Below are positions 44,500 through 53,381 of a stretch of DNA of 64,000 nt, one piece after another. Numbering within the stretch: position 1 is the first letter of the stretch; each line of letters starts with the position of its first letter. The translations under genes were made by a program, and so were the position numbers. The notes below the pieces were generated by a model. The model ran no database searches and was not told where the DNA came from. It saw nothing but the letters and a program-made list of their open reading frames with translations. The DNA is from Cyanobacteria bacterium CYA (GTDB taxonomy: Bacteria; Planctomycetota; Phycisphaerae; Phycisphaerales; UBA1924), in contig RHKP01000021.1 of assembly GCA_008363215.1 (NCBI GenBank), positions 1 through 64,000 on the forward strand, in the 5' to 3' direction.

Positions 44500-44948
44500 C
44501 CACCGTAGTTCGGACCATCCGTATCACCCGCAAGGCCCGCCGCAAGCGCGTCGTCCTTGGCCCCGACGCCCCCAAGCCCGAACTGCCGGGCCGTGTGCCC
44601 CGCGTGGCCCGCCTACTGGCCTTGGCGATCAAGTACGACCGGCTCCTCCGTAAGGGCGTCGTCGCGGATCTCTCCGAGCTCGCCCGACTCTGTCAGGTAA
44701 CGCAGCCGCGGATGACGCAGATCATGAACCTGCTGCATCTCGCGCCGGATATTCAGGAGGAGATCTTGGACCTAGAGCCGGTCCCCAAGGGCCGAGACCC
44801 CGTAACGGAACGGGACCTGCGGCCAATAGCCGCGATGACTTCGTGGGCGCGGCAGCGTGCCGCATGGGAGCGACGCTGGAGGTCGACTCGCCGAGATGCA
44901 TCAGGCCACCGCACCAGACCTGTCACGCCACACCAAGAAACTCGTTGA
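44496..44948 (+). CDS. HTH protein coupled to the recombinase
   Basis: From the GTG at 44496 (overlapping the recombinase stop) the product has 150 residues. The N-terminus is very basic (RTIRITRKARRKRVVLG). The middle carries a helix-turn-helix, KGVVADLSELARLCQVTQPRMTQIMNLLHLAPDIQEEIL, as found in KorB/ParB-like and recombinase-associated proteins. Its position suggests a directionality factor or a regulator of the recombinase; this is inference. The last 26 bases overlap the 3' end of the convergent DUF262 gene. Confidence 0.7.
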   Translation: MTTVVRTIRITRKARRKRVVLGPDAPKPELPGRVPRVARLLALAIKYDRLLRKGVVADLSELARLCQVTQPRMTQIMNLLHLAPDIQEEILDLEPVPKGRDPVTERDLRPIAAMTSWARQRAAWERRWRSTRRDASGHRTRPVTPHQETR

Positions 44949-46638
44949 GGCGTTTGGCAATAAGCTCTCTGCGGCGTTGGAGGAACTGCTTGTAGCACTC
45001 CACTCGAAGCAAGGGTTGATCGGTCGGAATGCACTGCGCTTCGAAGGCCGCACTGCCGGAGTCGGCCAGTATCGCAGGGAAGTAGTCCGAAGGTGGTTTG
45101 TCGCTGATCTGTCGGTTCGTCTTTCCCGCGATGAAGCACAGGTTTGCGATGTCGTCCGCTTCGCGGGGCGTGAACGTCTTCTTGAGCAGTGCCTTGGCGA
45201 ATAGATGATGGAACTGAAGTCGATGCTGCGCTCCGGAGTGATCGAGCGCGATCGCTACTTGGGACTTCCAATCCTTCGCGCCCGAGTCCCGGAAGGCCAG
45301 GAACATCGTTTTGAACAGCGCGCTTCGCTGGTTACGCCCCTCGAGCTCCTCCGGAACGATATCGAGACGCCCTGTTTGCTGCCTGAGACGATCAATCAGA
45401 TCGGTCGCGGTGCCACCCGTCCGCAGCATAGCGAGGTCTTGGTCGAGAATGGTCTCGCTGGAACCGCGGGAGTACCGACCCTTCGCGTTCGCGAGGAGTA
45501 GCCAGTGACGGAGTTGCTTGGCCTCGTCCGCGGCGATCACATAGTTGCGCTGATGTCCGAAGTACGCAATGGCGATCAAGATAAACGTCGACGACAACAA
45601 CGCAGGACTGTCGATACCGGCATTGCTCTTCACGAAGTTCAGCGCGAACTCCATTCCGCGACAGGCCTGCGACCAGCCCGACTTGAGTTCGTCGACGGGT
45701 AAGTTCCCGACAGTCAGGAACCTGGACTGGCCCGTAGAGAACGACACGAGCGCCTTCAAGTGAAGCCCCAGGTCCAGCTCAAAGCCCTTCTTCGCGCACT
45801 GCTCCTGGAAGGCCTCGAATGTCTTCAGAGAGTTCTTCCACTTGGCCGTGATCTGTGCGAGCGCAAGATCCGAACTTCGGAGCTTCGCGCCGAGCGAGTT
45901 GACTCGCACGAAGATCTCGGTCACCTCCTCATAGGACAGTGACCGCTCCAAGACATCCATTCGGTAGACATATTTCTTGATGCCGCGGAGTCGCGCCAGT
46001 CGTTGGCTGTACTTCTTGAACCGAGGATCACTGACCTTCTCGATGCCCGCGCGCTCCAGAAACGGAGCATCCTCGTCCTTCTTGAAGACGTCGGTCACCT
46101 TCACCCATGTGGGCATCTGCTCGAGCTTGCGGCTGGCAACGACGAACGTCATCCTCTGAAAGCGTCGCTGCAGCTCATCTTCGCTTGAGTCCGCTTCGTC
46201 ATCGGTGTCGACCGGGAAGAGATCTTCGTCGTCTTCATCCTCCGCGCCATCTTCGTCCACCTCTGTGACCACCGAAAGGTGATCAGGGTGCTCAAGGTTG
46301 AACAGAAGCTCCACGGGCCGCTTGCGGCCCCTCACCTTCACGGGTTCGCCGCGGATGACTGCCGAAAGCGAGGTCAGTCGCTGCTGACCATCGAGCAGTA
46401 GGCGAGTGCTCTTGTAGGGGTTGGCCTGCTGCGACACCGCCATGTCCTGAAGTGGTACGGCTTCGTCTGTCTCCCAGAGCAGAATCGCGCCGGACGGATA
46501 GCCCCTGTAAAGCGAGTCGAGAAGATCGCGGACGCGCGTGGACCGCCACACGTATCGACGCTGCATCTCAGGCAAGCGGAGCTCGCCACGCTCGATCATG
46601 CCTACCAGTTCATCGACGGTCGCTTCTGCTTTGGCCAT
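44923..46638 (-). CDS. DUF262/HNH-type nuclease of the restriction-like operon
   Basis: The 571-residue product starts with a DUF262 (ParB-like NTPase) domain: LPEMQRRYVWRSTRVRDLLDSLYRGYPSGAILLWE and the catalytic motif LLDGQQRLTSL (residues ~81-91). A very acidic linker follows (EVDEDGAEDEDDEDLFPVDTDDEADSSEDE). The C-terminal region has LQFHHLFAKALLKK and NLCFIAGKTNRQISDKPPSDYFP, consistent with an HNH-type nuclease (DUF1524-like) with the His-His pair and later Asn. This is the domain pair of GmrSD-type modification-dependent enzymes, in which NTP hydrolysis drives DNA cleavage. It is the last gene of the minus-strand operon, four bases after the Res-like gene. It may cut DNA with foreign modification or act as an auxiliary effector. 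Confidence 0.82.
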   Translation of the reverse strand: MAKAEATVDELVGMIERGELRLPEMQRRYVWRSTRVRDLLDSLYRGYPSGAILLWETDEAVPLQDMAVSQQANPYKSTRLLLDGQQRLTSLSAVIRGEPVKVRGRKRPVELLFNLEHPDHLSVVTEVDEDGAEDEDDEDLFPVDTDDEADSSEDELQRRFQRMTFVVASRKLEQMPTWVKVTDVFKKDEDAPFLERAGIEKVSDPRFKKYSQRLARLRGIKKYVYRMDVLERSLSYEEVTEIFVRVNSLGAKLRSSDLALAQITAKWKNSLKTFEAFQEQCAKKGFELDLGLHLKALVSFSTGQSRFLTVGNLPVDELKSGWSQACRGMEFALNFVKSNAGIDSPALLSSTFILIAIAYFGHQRNYVIAADEAKQLRHWLLLANAKGRYSRGSSETILDQDLAMLRTGGTATDLIDRLRQQTGRLDIVPEELEGRNQRSALFKTMFLAFRDSGAKDWKSQVAIALDHSGAQHRLQFHHLFAKALLKKTFTPREADDIANLCFIAGKTNRQISDKPPSDYFPAILADSGSAAFEAQCIPTDQPLLRVECYKQFLQRRRELIAKRLNEFLGVA

Positions 46639-46642
46639 GGCA

Positions 46643-49600
46643 TCACCTGAGCGAACATGCAGTCATAAGGTTATCGACATACGTCGTGGCGTCGTCCACC
46701 TGGAACAACACACCCAGCTGCTCCACCTCGGCCTTGGACATGATCTGACCAGCGCCGCGTGACCAGCCAAGGCTGGCGAAGGGCGTGTTGGAGAGGATGA
46801 AGGCGTGCAATTGCAAATCGGGCGTCTGCTGTGCCACGATCTGCTGCAGGCGGGGTACATCCCGCGTGGCGAACTGCACCTTGGGGTCGCTGGGGTCAAA
46901 GTGGTGTAGACCCTTCGGATCGACGAACGCCAAGTGCTGGCGTTCCCCCTCCTGGACCCACAGAAGGAAGTCGGGGAAGAAGTTCGCGGCCTGGAAGAAC
47001 CCGAGGCCGGTCACCGCCTGATTGCGGAGCAGATAGACCTCTCGTCCACGGTTGGCCGTGCACCACTTGGCCAGGTCCTGCACGAACTCGGCCTCCCACT
47101 TGTCGAGTGCGACCGGGCTGATCCGAATCTCGGCGTTCTTCCCGACATGTAGGAGGGGCTGATACAGATGGCCTCCGAACGGAACCGTGCGCCAACGCCC
47201 GCCCCACTGACTCCATGTCGCGAGGAGATCTTGCCCCAGCGCCGTCTGGAGTCCCTCGATGAATGTCGCAATTTGCTCAATCTGCTGCGCAGTTTGCACA
47301 AGGTCGGTGGTCTCGACGACGTATCCCTCGACCATGTTCGGATCGTCTGGGGCAATCTCCGCGACTTCGAGGTACGGAGCCTCCCATCGCCCGCGGATGT
47401 AGCGGTAGTACCGCTCGGCGTAGGCATTCAGAAGTTGCTGCGCCATGCGCTGCCATTGCGCGCGATTCTCGTACCGCTCCAGCCGCATGTCGTCGGCGGT
47501 CGCCATCAACTCATACCAATCGTCCCTCGCCAGCATCTCGCTGATCGCACCACGGTCAACATGGAGCCGATCCAAGCCCCGGGAAGCCTTGAACGCTTCG
47601 ACACCGAACAAGAGGGCATCTAGGTCAAACAGGAAGGCGGGAATCGTCTTCAGCGTCTGCCGGGGAAGGTCGCTCACCTGCCCGATTGCACTCGACACCG
47701 TCGCCTGCGTGCCGCCGGATGCCGTACGTGTCTCGCCGGCGATTCCGCGAATCCGAGGGAGCCAGTTCAGCCGCGTTCGATGCTGACGGAGCCACGCATC
47801 TTCAGGGGCCGTCGCGTGTGGTGGTCGTAGGCGAACCAGCGGGCCAAGCTTGCGGAACGCCTGCCCGCGCTCCACGGCTTCTCCTTCGATCTCGTTGCGG
47901 AGACGAAGCGTCTTCAGCTTCCGCTCAGGCAGCGTCTTCACGACAGGCAGATCCCAGACCTGCTTCTCCTGCGCCTCGGGCACCTCGCTGAAGATCCAGT
48001 CGCGGAACTGGTTCATGTAGCTGGCTTTCACACCAAAGACCTGAAGCGTCTCCACCTGCCGTAGATTCCGTGGCGTCGGAGGCTTCTCAGCCAAGACCGA
48101 CGACCGCCGCAGACTCATCCGATAGCCCCGCAGACGCACACCACGCCCAAACAACTGGATGATCTGTGTGCCCTCGTTCTTGCCCATCCGCATGAGCCCA
48201 ATGGATGAAACACGCCACGAGTTCCATCCCTCGGTGAACTTCCGTGAGCCCACGAGCAGATTGACAGGGCTGTCGTCGCGGTTGATGCCGTTGAACAGCG
48301 AGCCCCGATTCGCATCATCCTCCAGCCTATGGACACCTTTTTCTGCACACGCATCCGCGACAGCGCCAGGATCGCCGACGTTGACGACGCCAAAGGGCTC
48401 GGCTTCCCCGACCTTGAGCGCCAGTTCTCCGGACGCACCTTTGAGCAACTGAACAGCGAGCGCACCGCCGCCGGGAGCATGGAACACGTCCCGGAGGATG
48501 CCCTCGTGCAGCGACCTCGCCTGCGCGGCCTTGTCCCCCGATACATCCAGGTGCGGAAGGCGATAGGCCAATAGATCGCGCCCCTTCTGATCCTTGAACC
48601 CCTCCTCGAGCAGGCTCTGGAGGATCGCGACGGATTCCGTCGGCTCGGCAAGGAATCGCTTCAAGAACAGCAGGACCTCGACCACGTCGGACACGGATTC
48701 CTTATCGTCCGCGTTCGACACCTTTCCGCCCGTCACCGTGTGCCCCACGAACACCCATAGGGGCTTGTCGATCTGGAAAGGCTTCATGGCGTCGCCGCCA
48801 TCCATCCACACCCGAAGCTGCTGATAAAACAGCAGCAGCGCCGCCGTCAGGTATCGTTTCTGCTTCTCGTCTTCCTCCAGGTTGAGGATCGTGAAGTCCT
48901 TGCCGTAGCCATCGCGGTAGAAGCTGCGGTAGGCGTAGTCGAAGAGCACGCACCGCGCGTAGCGGTTCTTCATGCCCTCATCGGTGCCGATGGCTTCCTT
49001 GAACGTCGCCGAGTACTCAATGCAGAAGCCGTCCTTGGCGAGGTGATCGCGACGCCCCATCCATTTGCCGTCTTCGCCACGCCCTGCGCCCCGGTGCCCT
49101 TCGTCCACCAGCACGAGGTTGCAGCCGTCGAACGCCTCGGTCGCCACCGTGGCCTTGCCGTGGTCGTCCTGGAATTTGTGGATCGACAGGATCTTGATTG
49201 ATCGCTGGGCCTGCTCGGCGAACAGCCCGTCAACACCCTGCTCGCCCACGGTGATGACATCGAAACCAGACTGGGCAAACTCCGTGGCGTGCTGAGCGCT
49301 CAGGCCGTCGTTCGGAGTGACGAGGATAATCTGATCAAGCTTGGGCCATGTGCCTGCCCCGAACGCGGTCGCGTGATACTGACGAAACTGGCGAACATGG
49401 ACATGCATGAGCAGTGTCTTGCCACTGCCCGTGGCGCACCAGAACGCCAGTCGCGCGAGCTGCCGCTTGGGATCGGCGTCATCACCGTCGCGTGCCTCGG
49501 TCGCGAACGGCGCAACCGCGTCCGGGGAATCCACGCCGCACTCTGCGTTGTGCTCGGCGATCCTCGCGTTGATCTCGTCCCGCAACGCTCCGGCGTCTTG

Positions 49601-50077
49601 AAAGTACCGGTCCAGGAACAACTCCGTGAAGAGCAGCGCCAGGTACTGGTGGTACTTCCAGTCAATCCGAGGCTGGTTGTGCCGCATTCGCGAGGTGTTG
49701 ATCGCCTGCGTGTGCTCTAAGATGTTCTGCTCGTAGACCCGGAGCCGGTCCACGGGCACGACGTTGGCGTCGGCGACGGTCGGGAGCACCTCGGCGATCG
49801 CCTCGAAGAACCGGTGCAGGCCGGTGCGTTCGTCGATCCCCTCGGCGCTGTCCGGGGTGACCTGGAACCGTTCCTTGAACTGCTTGAGGTCGCGGACGCC
49901 GAGCTTCGAGAGCGCCCACTGGAACAGGACCGTCTGGCGGTGAAAATCGGGCCGAGTGCGTCCCGCTGCGCCATTCCTGGCGGGTCGGCCCCGCCGCGCG
50001 GCGGGCGTCGCGGCGACTGCGGCGTCGCCGCCATCCGCGTTGGCCTGTGACTTCGGGGGACGTCCTCGCTTAGCCAT
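46643..50077 (-). CDS. Type III Res-like DEAD/DEAH helicase-nuclease
   Basis: The 1144-residue product has two AT-hook-like motifs in a basic N-terminus (KRGRPPK at residues ~3-9 and RRGRPARN at ~28-35). A superfamily 2 helicase follows, with Walker A ATGSGKT (215-221), motif II DEGH (325-328) and SAT (356-358), then the second RecA domain (GSRKFTEGWNSWRVSSIGLMRMGKNEGTQIIQLFGRGVRL). Near the C-terminus FFPDFLLWVQEGERQHLAFVDPKGL fits a PD-(D/E)xK nuclease core (Asp, then D-x-K). This is the architecture of type III restriction subunits, which translocate and cut unmodified DNA together with Mod. Its start overlaps the end of the methyltransferase gene by eight bases. Confidence 0.85.
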   Translation of the reverse strand: MAKRGRPPKSQANADGGDAAVAATPAARRGRPARNGAAGRTRPDFHRQTVLFQWALSKLGVRDLKQFKERFQVTPDSAEGIDERTGLHRFFEAIAEVLPTVADANVVPVDRLRVYEQNILEHTQAINTSRMRHNQPRIDWKYHQYLALLFTELFLDRYFQDAGALRDEINARIAEHNAECGVDSPDAVAPFATEARDGDDADPKRQLARLAFWCATGSGKTLLMHVHVRQFRQYHATAFGAGTWPKLDQIILVTPNDGLSAQHATEFAQSGFDVITVGEQGVDGLFAEQAQRSIKILSIHKFQDDHGKATVATEAFDGCNLVLVDEGHRGAGRGEDGKWMGRRDHLAKDGFCIEYSATFKEAIGTDEGMKNRYARCVLFDYAYRSFYRDGYGKDFTILNLEEDEKQKRYLTAALLLFYQQLRVWMDGGDAMKPFQIDKPLWVFVGHTVTGGKVSNADDKESVSDVVEVLLFLKRFLAEPTESVAILQSLLEEGFKDQKGRDLLAYRLPHLDVSGDKAAQARSLHEGILRDVFHAPGGGALAVQLLKGASGELALKVGEAEPFGVVNVGDPGAVADACAEKGVHRLEDDANRGSLFNGINRDDSPVNLLVGSRKFTEGWNSWRVSSIGLMRMGKNEGTQIIQLFGRGVRLRGYRMSLRRSSVLAEKPPTPRNLRQVETLQVFGVKASYMNQFRDWIFSEVPEAQEKQVWDLPVVKTLPERKLKTLRLRNEIEGEAVERGQAFRKLGPLVRLRPPHATAPEDAWLRQHRTRLNWLPRIRGIAGETRTASGGTQATVSSAIGQVSDLPRQTLKTIPAFLFDLDALLFGVEAFKASRGLDRLHVDRGAISEMLARDDWYELMATADDMRLERYENRAQWQRMAQQLLNAYAERYYRYIRGRWEAPYLEVAEIAPDDPNMVEGYVVETTDLVQTAQQIEQIATFIEGLQTALGQDLLATWSQWGGRWRTVPFGGHLYQPLLHVGKNAEIRISPVALDKWEAEFVQDLAKWCTANRGREVYLLRNQAVTGLGFFQAANFFPDFLLWVQEGERQHLAFVDPKGLHHFDPSDPKVQFATRDVPRLQQIVAQQTPDLQLHAFILSNTPFASLGWSRGAGQIMSKAEVEQLGVLFQVDDATTYVDNLMTACSLR

Positions 50078-53000
50078 TGGCCCCTCCCGACTGAGAGGCC
50101 GAATCCGTGTCCTCGAACATCTTGATCTTGAACGTCTCTTCGATCGGGAACACGGTGCGGATTTCGGCTGTCGGTTGCGGCAGTGTGACAGGGCCGTTGA
50201 TGTAGATCAGGTGGTAGTCCCGGTGCTCCGTCCGCTCGCGGGTGCTCTCGCGATGGCGAGCCATCCATGCGTCGAGCACGGCGGCGTCCTTTTCCGGGTC
50301 GTCGGTCAGTTTCCGCCACACCACCAGCACGCGGGTGCGGTTGCCGTCGTTCAACTCGCCTTCAACACGCTGGAACACGTACGGCCCGTTCGCGTCGCGG
50401 CGCAGGCGGCCCGTGATCTTGATCCGTCCGAGGTTGTCGGCGTGCGCTGCACGTTCGAAGTCTGCGCTGTACCGCTCCAGCGGGCCGTAGGCGTGGACCT
50501 TCAGGCCGATTAGGTAATTGAACGTCTCAACCAAATCGACGCGGTGCCGCTTGATCTCGGCATCGCCCGCCAGTTGGGCGTTGATGGTGTAGCCCCACGG
50601 ATCGCGGAAGGCATCGAGATTGAGCAGGTGTGGCCCGAGTTCGAGATCGAGGCCGTAGGTGATCAATGCGTCCTTCTCGGCGTCCGTGCGACCGTCCAGA
50701 AGCGTGCCGGAGGGCGCGGGGAGGTTGTTGAGAGCGTCTTCGTAGGACTCGAGCGCGAAGTACTTCACAAGGGCGCTGACTCCCTTGTCATGGATCTGGG
50801 CTATGCCCGCGCTCCAATCGGGGCAGTAGAGGCATTTGGCGACGCGGGGTAGCAGCACTTCACCAAAGTGCCGGCCCATCTCTACCAGATGGAATCGACG
50901 CTTACCGCCATCCTCTCGGTTGAGCATTACCACGGAGTGACCGGTCGTACCTGAGCCTGCAAAGAAATCCAGTACGTCGCCAGCCCGAGCGTTTGCCAGC
51001 GCAGCATCGATGCAATCGCGTACCGTGTAGATTGACTTCGGAAACGTAAACTCATTGTCAGGAAGCATTTCGTTGAGGATGCGGCTGCCCCACGAGTTGG
51101 CCGAGTACTTTTTGTCAGTCCAGACAGTCTTGAAGTTAAACCGTACCTTCGTGCGGATGATGTCCCACTCCTTCAGATCCTTGTTGAACACGGCGGATAG
51201 CTCGCCTTGAATCGAGCCAACCGTCTGTTGGGCGAACGTCCACTTGCGCTCTTCGAGCGTGCCATCCGCGAGTTTGTTAATGGGGTATACCTCGATCACG
51301 CCGTCAGCCGCCTGCACGTTCTTTCCACGCGGGTGGTAGTCATCGGCGGAGACGGGACCGAAACCGATGACCTTGCCATCCTTGACCAGAATCGGGTAGA
51401 AGCAGTTTGCAGCGTCGGTGCGCAGATGCGACCCCTTGGAGACGTTTCTCAAGGGGCGGACATCCGGATTGTCTCGTCGGTCCTCCAGCCCGATACAACC
51501 CTCGCGTGAGCCATGCACGAAATAGGCATACTCGTGGGTCGCCGAGAAGTTGTTCCCCTGCTGTCCCGTTGCGTTGTGCACCACAGTCACACATGTCAGC
51601 TCTCGAAGCGGATTCAGCGTCCTCAAGAGCGTGCCTAGGCGTTCTTGCTCCACTTCGTCGATGGCGACAACGAGGTTTCCATTCTCACCCAAGGCTGGCA
51701 AAGCAGCTTGCAACCGATCAGTCATCATCGCAAGCCAACTGGAGTGCTTGAACGTGTTTTTGTACAGAATCTCAGATGACTGTGCGTTATATGGCGGATC
51801 GATGTAGATGCACTGGCATGCGTTTCGCATGGTCGGGCCAAGCGAGCGTACGGCGTGAAAGTTGTCGCCGCAGATCAGAACGCCAGAAGTCTGCGTCTCG
51901 ATGGACTCACTTGAGAGCGGCTCAGCCGACAACAGGGAAGATCGAAATGCGTCATCGAAATGGCGAGTGTCTACAAGTAGTTTGTCGCACGCATCAAGGT
52001 ACGCCATCGTTCCCCACGCTGCGCCCCCGAACAACCCGGCGTCAGCCGTGGCGTTCGGCTTGAAGCCCAGGCGCTCCCACTCGGCCCACTGCTCGGCGTT
52101 CTGCGCGACCACATCACGGAGCGCCGGCGGGATGCGATCCACGGTCACGAGCCAGTTCGTGTTGAGCACGAACTTCTTCTTGAGCCACATCTTCTTCTGG
52201 AAGTCTTCCAGCGAGCCGAGGAACGCGATGAGTCGCGTGGCGACGGCGCGGATGGCCTTGACCTTCCCCTGTACGCGCTGGAGGTGGTCGCCGGGGAGCG
52301 CCTCCAGATCGTCGAGTCGCACGACCTCGTTCTTGATGTAGAAGTCGAGCTCGCGGCGGAGAAAGCCGCCCAGGTCTTTGTGGATGAAGTAGTCGAAGGT
52401 GTTGCGCGCGGTGAAGTGGTCCAGGTGCTTGCCGAGGATCGTGCGGAGGGGTTTGCCGTCGGTGGCGGCGGCTCCGGGGGCCGCGACCGCCTGCTTCCAG
52501 GCCGCGGACATCGCGGCGGTGGCTCGCTTCTCAGCGTCGGCGCAGAACTGCTCGCGGGGGTCGCCTTTCTTGGGGTTCGAGGGCTTGGCGTAGTCGCCGC
52601 CGAAGATCGACACCGCGCCGTCGGCGGCCCGGGCCTCGTCCGTCTGCGTGGGCACGCGGAACTCGAAGCGGAGCGTCAACTCACCCGGCGATTCTTCGAC
52701 CGGATTCTCGGGCGCGAGGATGTACCGGCGCTTGGCGTCGTCGGCCTCCTTGTTGTTGCTGACCTCCTGGGTCGCTTCGATCAGTTTGAAGCGGACGGTT
52801 TTGTCGCCGACTTTGAAGCGGTAGTCCTTGTGCCACTCGCCGGACTTGATGTAGTACTGGTCCTTGTTGGCCCAGTGGAGGGTGACTTCCTCGCCGCTGT
52901 ACGGGATGGCGTAGGTGTCTCCCTTGTAGCGGCGCTGGGAGATGAAATCGCCCTCGTCGTAGTAGCGCCCGAAGAAGGCCAGCAGGTGGTTGTAGATGTC

Positions 53001-53378
53001 GGCCTCAAGGTCGGCCGAGGCCGCACCGCCGGCGGCCGCGAGTTTGGCGCGAAGGTCGGCCACCTTCTTGTTGGTCTCGATCTGTTCGTCGGGCACTTCG
53101 GCGGCCCGCAGGCTGGCGATGGTCTTGTCGAGCTCGGCTTGCACCTGATCGGCGGCCCCGGCCCCGTGTGCGGCGAGCGTGGCGCGGACGACATCCTTGA
53201 GCTGGCGGTCGAGGAACTCGGTGACTTCCTTGTTCTTGGCGGCGATGATGCGGTAGATGCCGAAGTCCAGGTCGGACTTGTCGAGCTCGAAGAGCTCGCG
53301 CAGCTTGGCCTTGAGGGCGTTGAACTTGCTGTCGGTGATGGCTGTGATTGCTGGGGGCATGGTGTTCCGTGACTGCAT
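50070..53378 (-). CDS. Adenine-specific DNA methyltransferase, DPPY type, with long N-terminal region
   Basis: The 1102-residue product has about 480 N-terminal residues beginning FNALKAKLRELFELDKSDLDFGIYRIIAAKN, probably target or partner binding. The methyltransferase core follows: the catalytic motif DPPYN (residues 527-531) before the SAM-binding FAGSGTTGHSV (806-816). That is the beta order of type III Mod and related N6-adenine enzymes. Large N-terminal regions of this kind occur in adenine methyltransferases of type III-like systems and in class 1 DISARM (DrmMI). It would mark host DNA so that the partner nuclease spares it. The start lies three bases after the SNF2 gene stop and its end overlaps the Res-like gene. 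Confidence 0.88.
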   Translation of the reverse strand: MQSRNTMPPAITAITDSKFNALKAKLRELFELDKSDLDFGIYRIIAAKNKEVTEFLDRQLKDVVRATLAAHGAGAADQVQAELDKTIASLRAAEVPDEQIETNKKVADLRAKLAAAGGAASADLEADIYNHLLAFFGRYYDEGDFISQRRYKGDTYAIPYSGEEVTLHWANKDQYYIKSGEWHKDYRFKVGDKTVRFKLIEATQEVSNNKEADDAKRRYILAPENPVEESPGELTLRFEFRVPTQTDEARAADGAVSIFGGDYAKPSNPKKGDPREQFCADAEKRATAAMSAAWKQAVAAPGAAATDGKPLRTILGKHLDHFTARNTFDYFIHKDLGGFLRRELDFYIKNEVVRLDDLEALPGDHLQRVQGKVKAIRAVATRLIAFLGSLEDFQKKMWLKKKFVLNTNWLVTVDRIPPALRDVVAQNAEQWAEWERLGFKPNATADAGLFGGAAWGTMAYLDACDKLLVDTRHFDDAFRSSLLSAEPLSSESIETQTSGVLICGDNFHAVRSLGPTMRNACQCIYIDPPYNAQSSEILYKNTFKHSSWLAMMTDRLQAALPALGENGNLVVAIDEVEQERLGTLLRTLNPLRELTCVTVVHNATGQQGNNFSATHEYAYFVHGSREGCIGLEDRRDNPDVRPLRNVSKGSHLRTDAANCFYPILVKDGKVIGFGPVSADDYHPRGKNVQAADGVIEVYPINKLADGTLEERKWTFAQQTVGSIQGELSAVFNKDLKEWDIIRTKVRFNFKTVWTDKKYSANSWGSRILNEMLPDNEFTFPKSIYTVRDCIDAALANARAGDVLDFFAGSGTTGHSVVMLNREDGGKRRFHLVEMGRHFGEVLLPRVAKCLYCPDWSAGIAQIHDKGVSALVKYFALESYEDALNNLPAPSGTLLDGRTDAEKDALITYGLDLELGPHLLNLDAFRDPWGYTINAQLAGDAEIKRHRVDLVETFNYLIGLKVHAYGPLERYSADFERAAHADNLGRIKITGRLRRDANGPYVFQRVEGELNDGNRTRVLVVWRKLTDDPEKDAAVLDAWMARHRESTRERTEHRDYHLIYINGPVTLPQPTAEIRTVFPIEETFKIKMFEDTDSASQSGGANG

Positions 53379-53381
53379 CGT

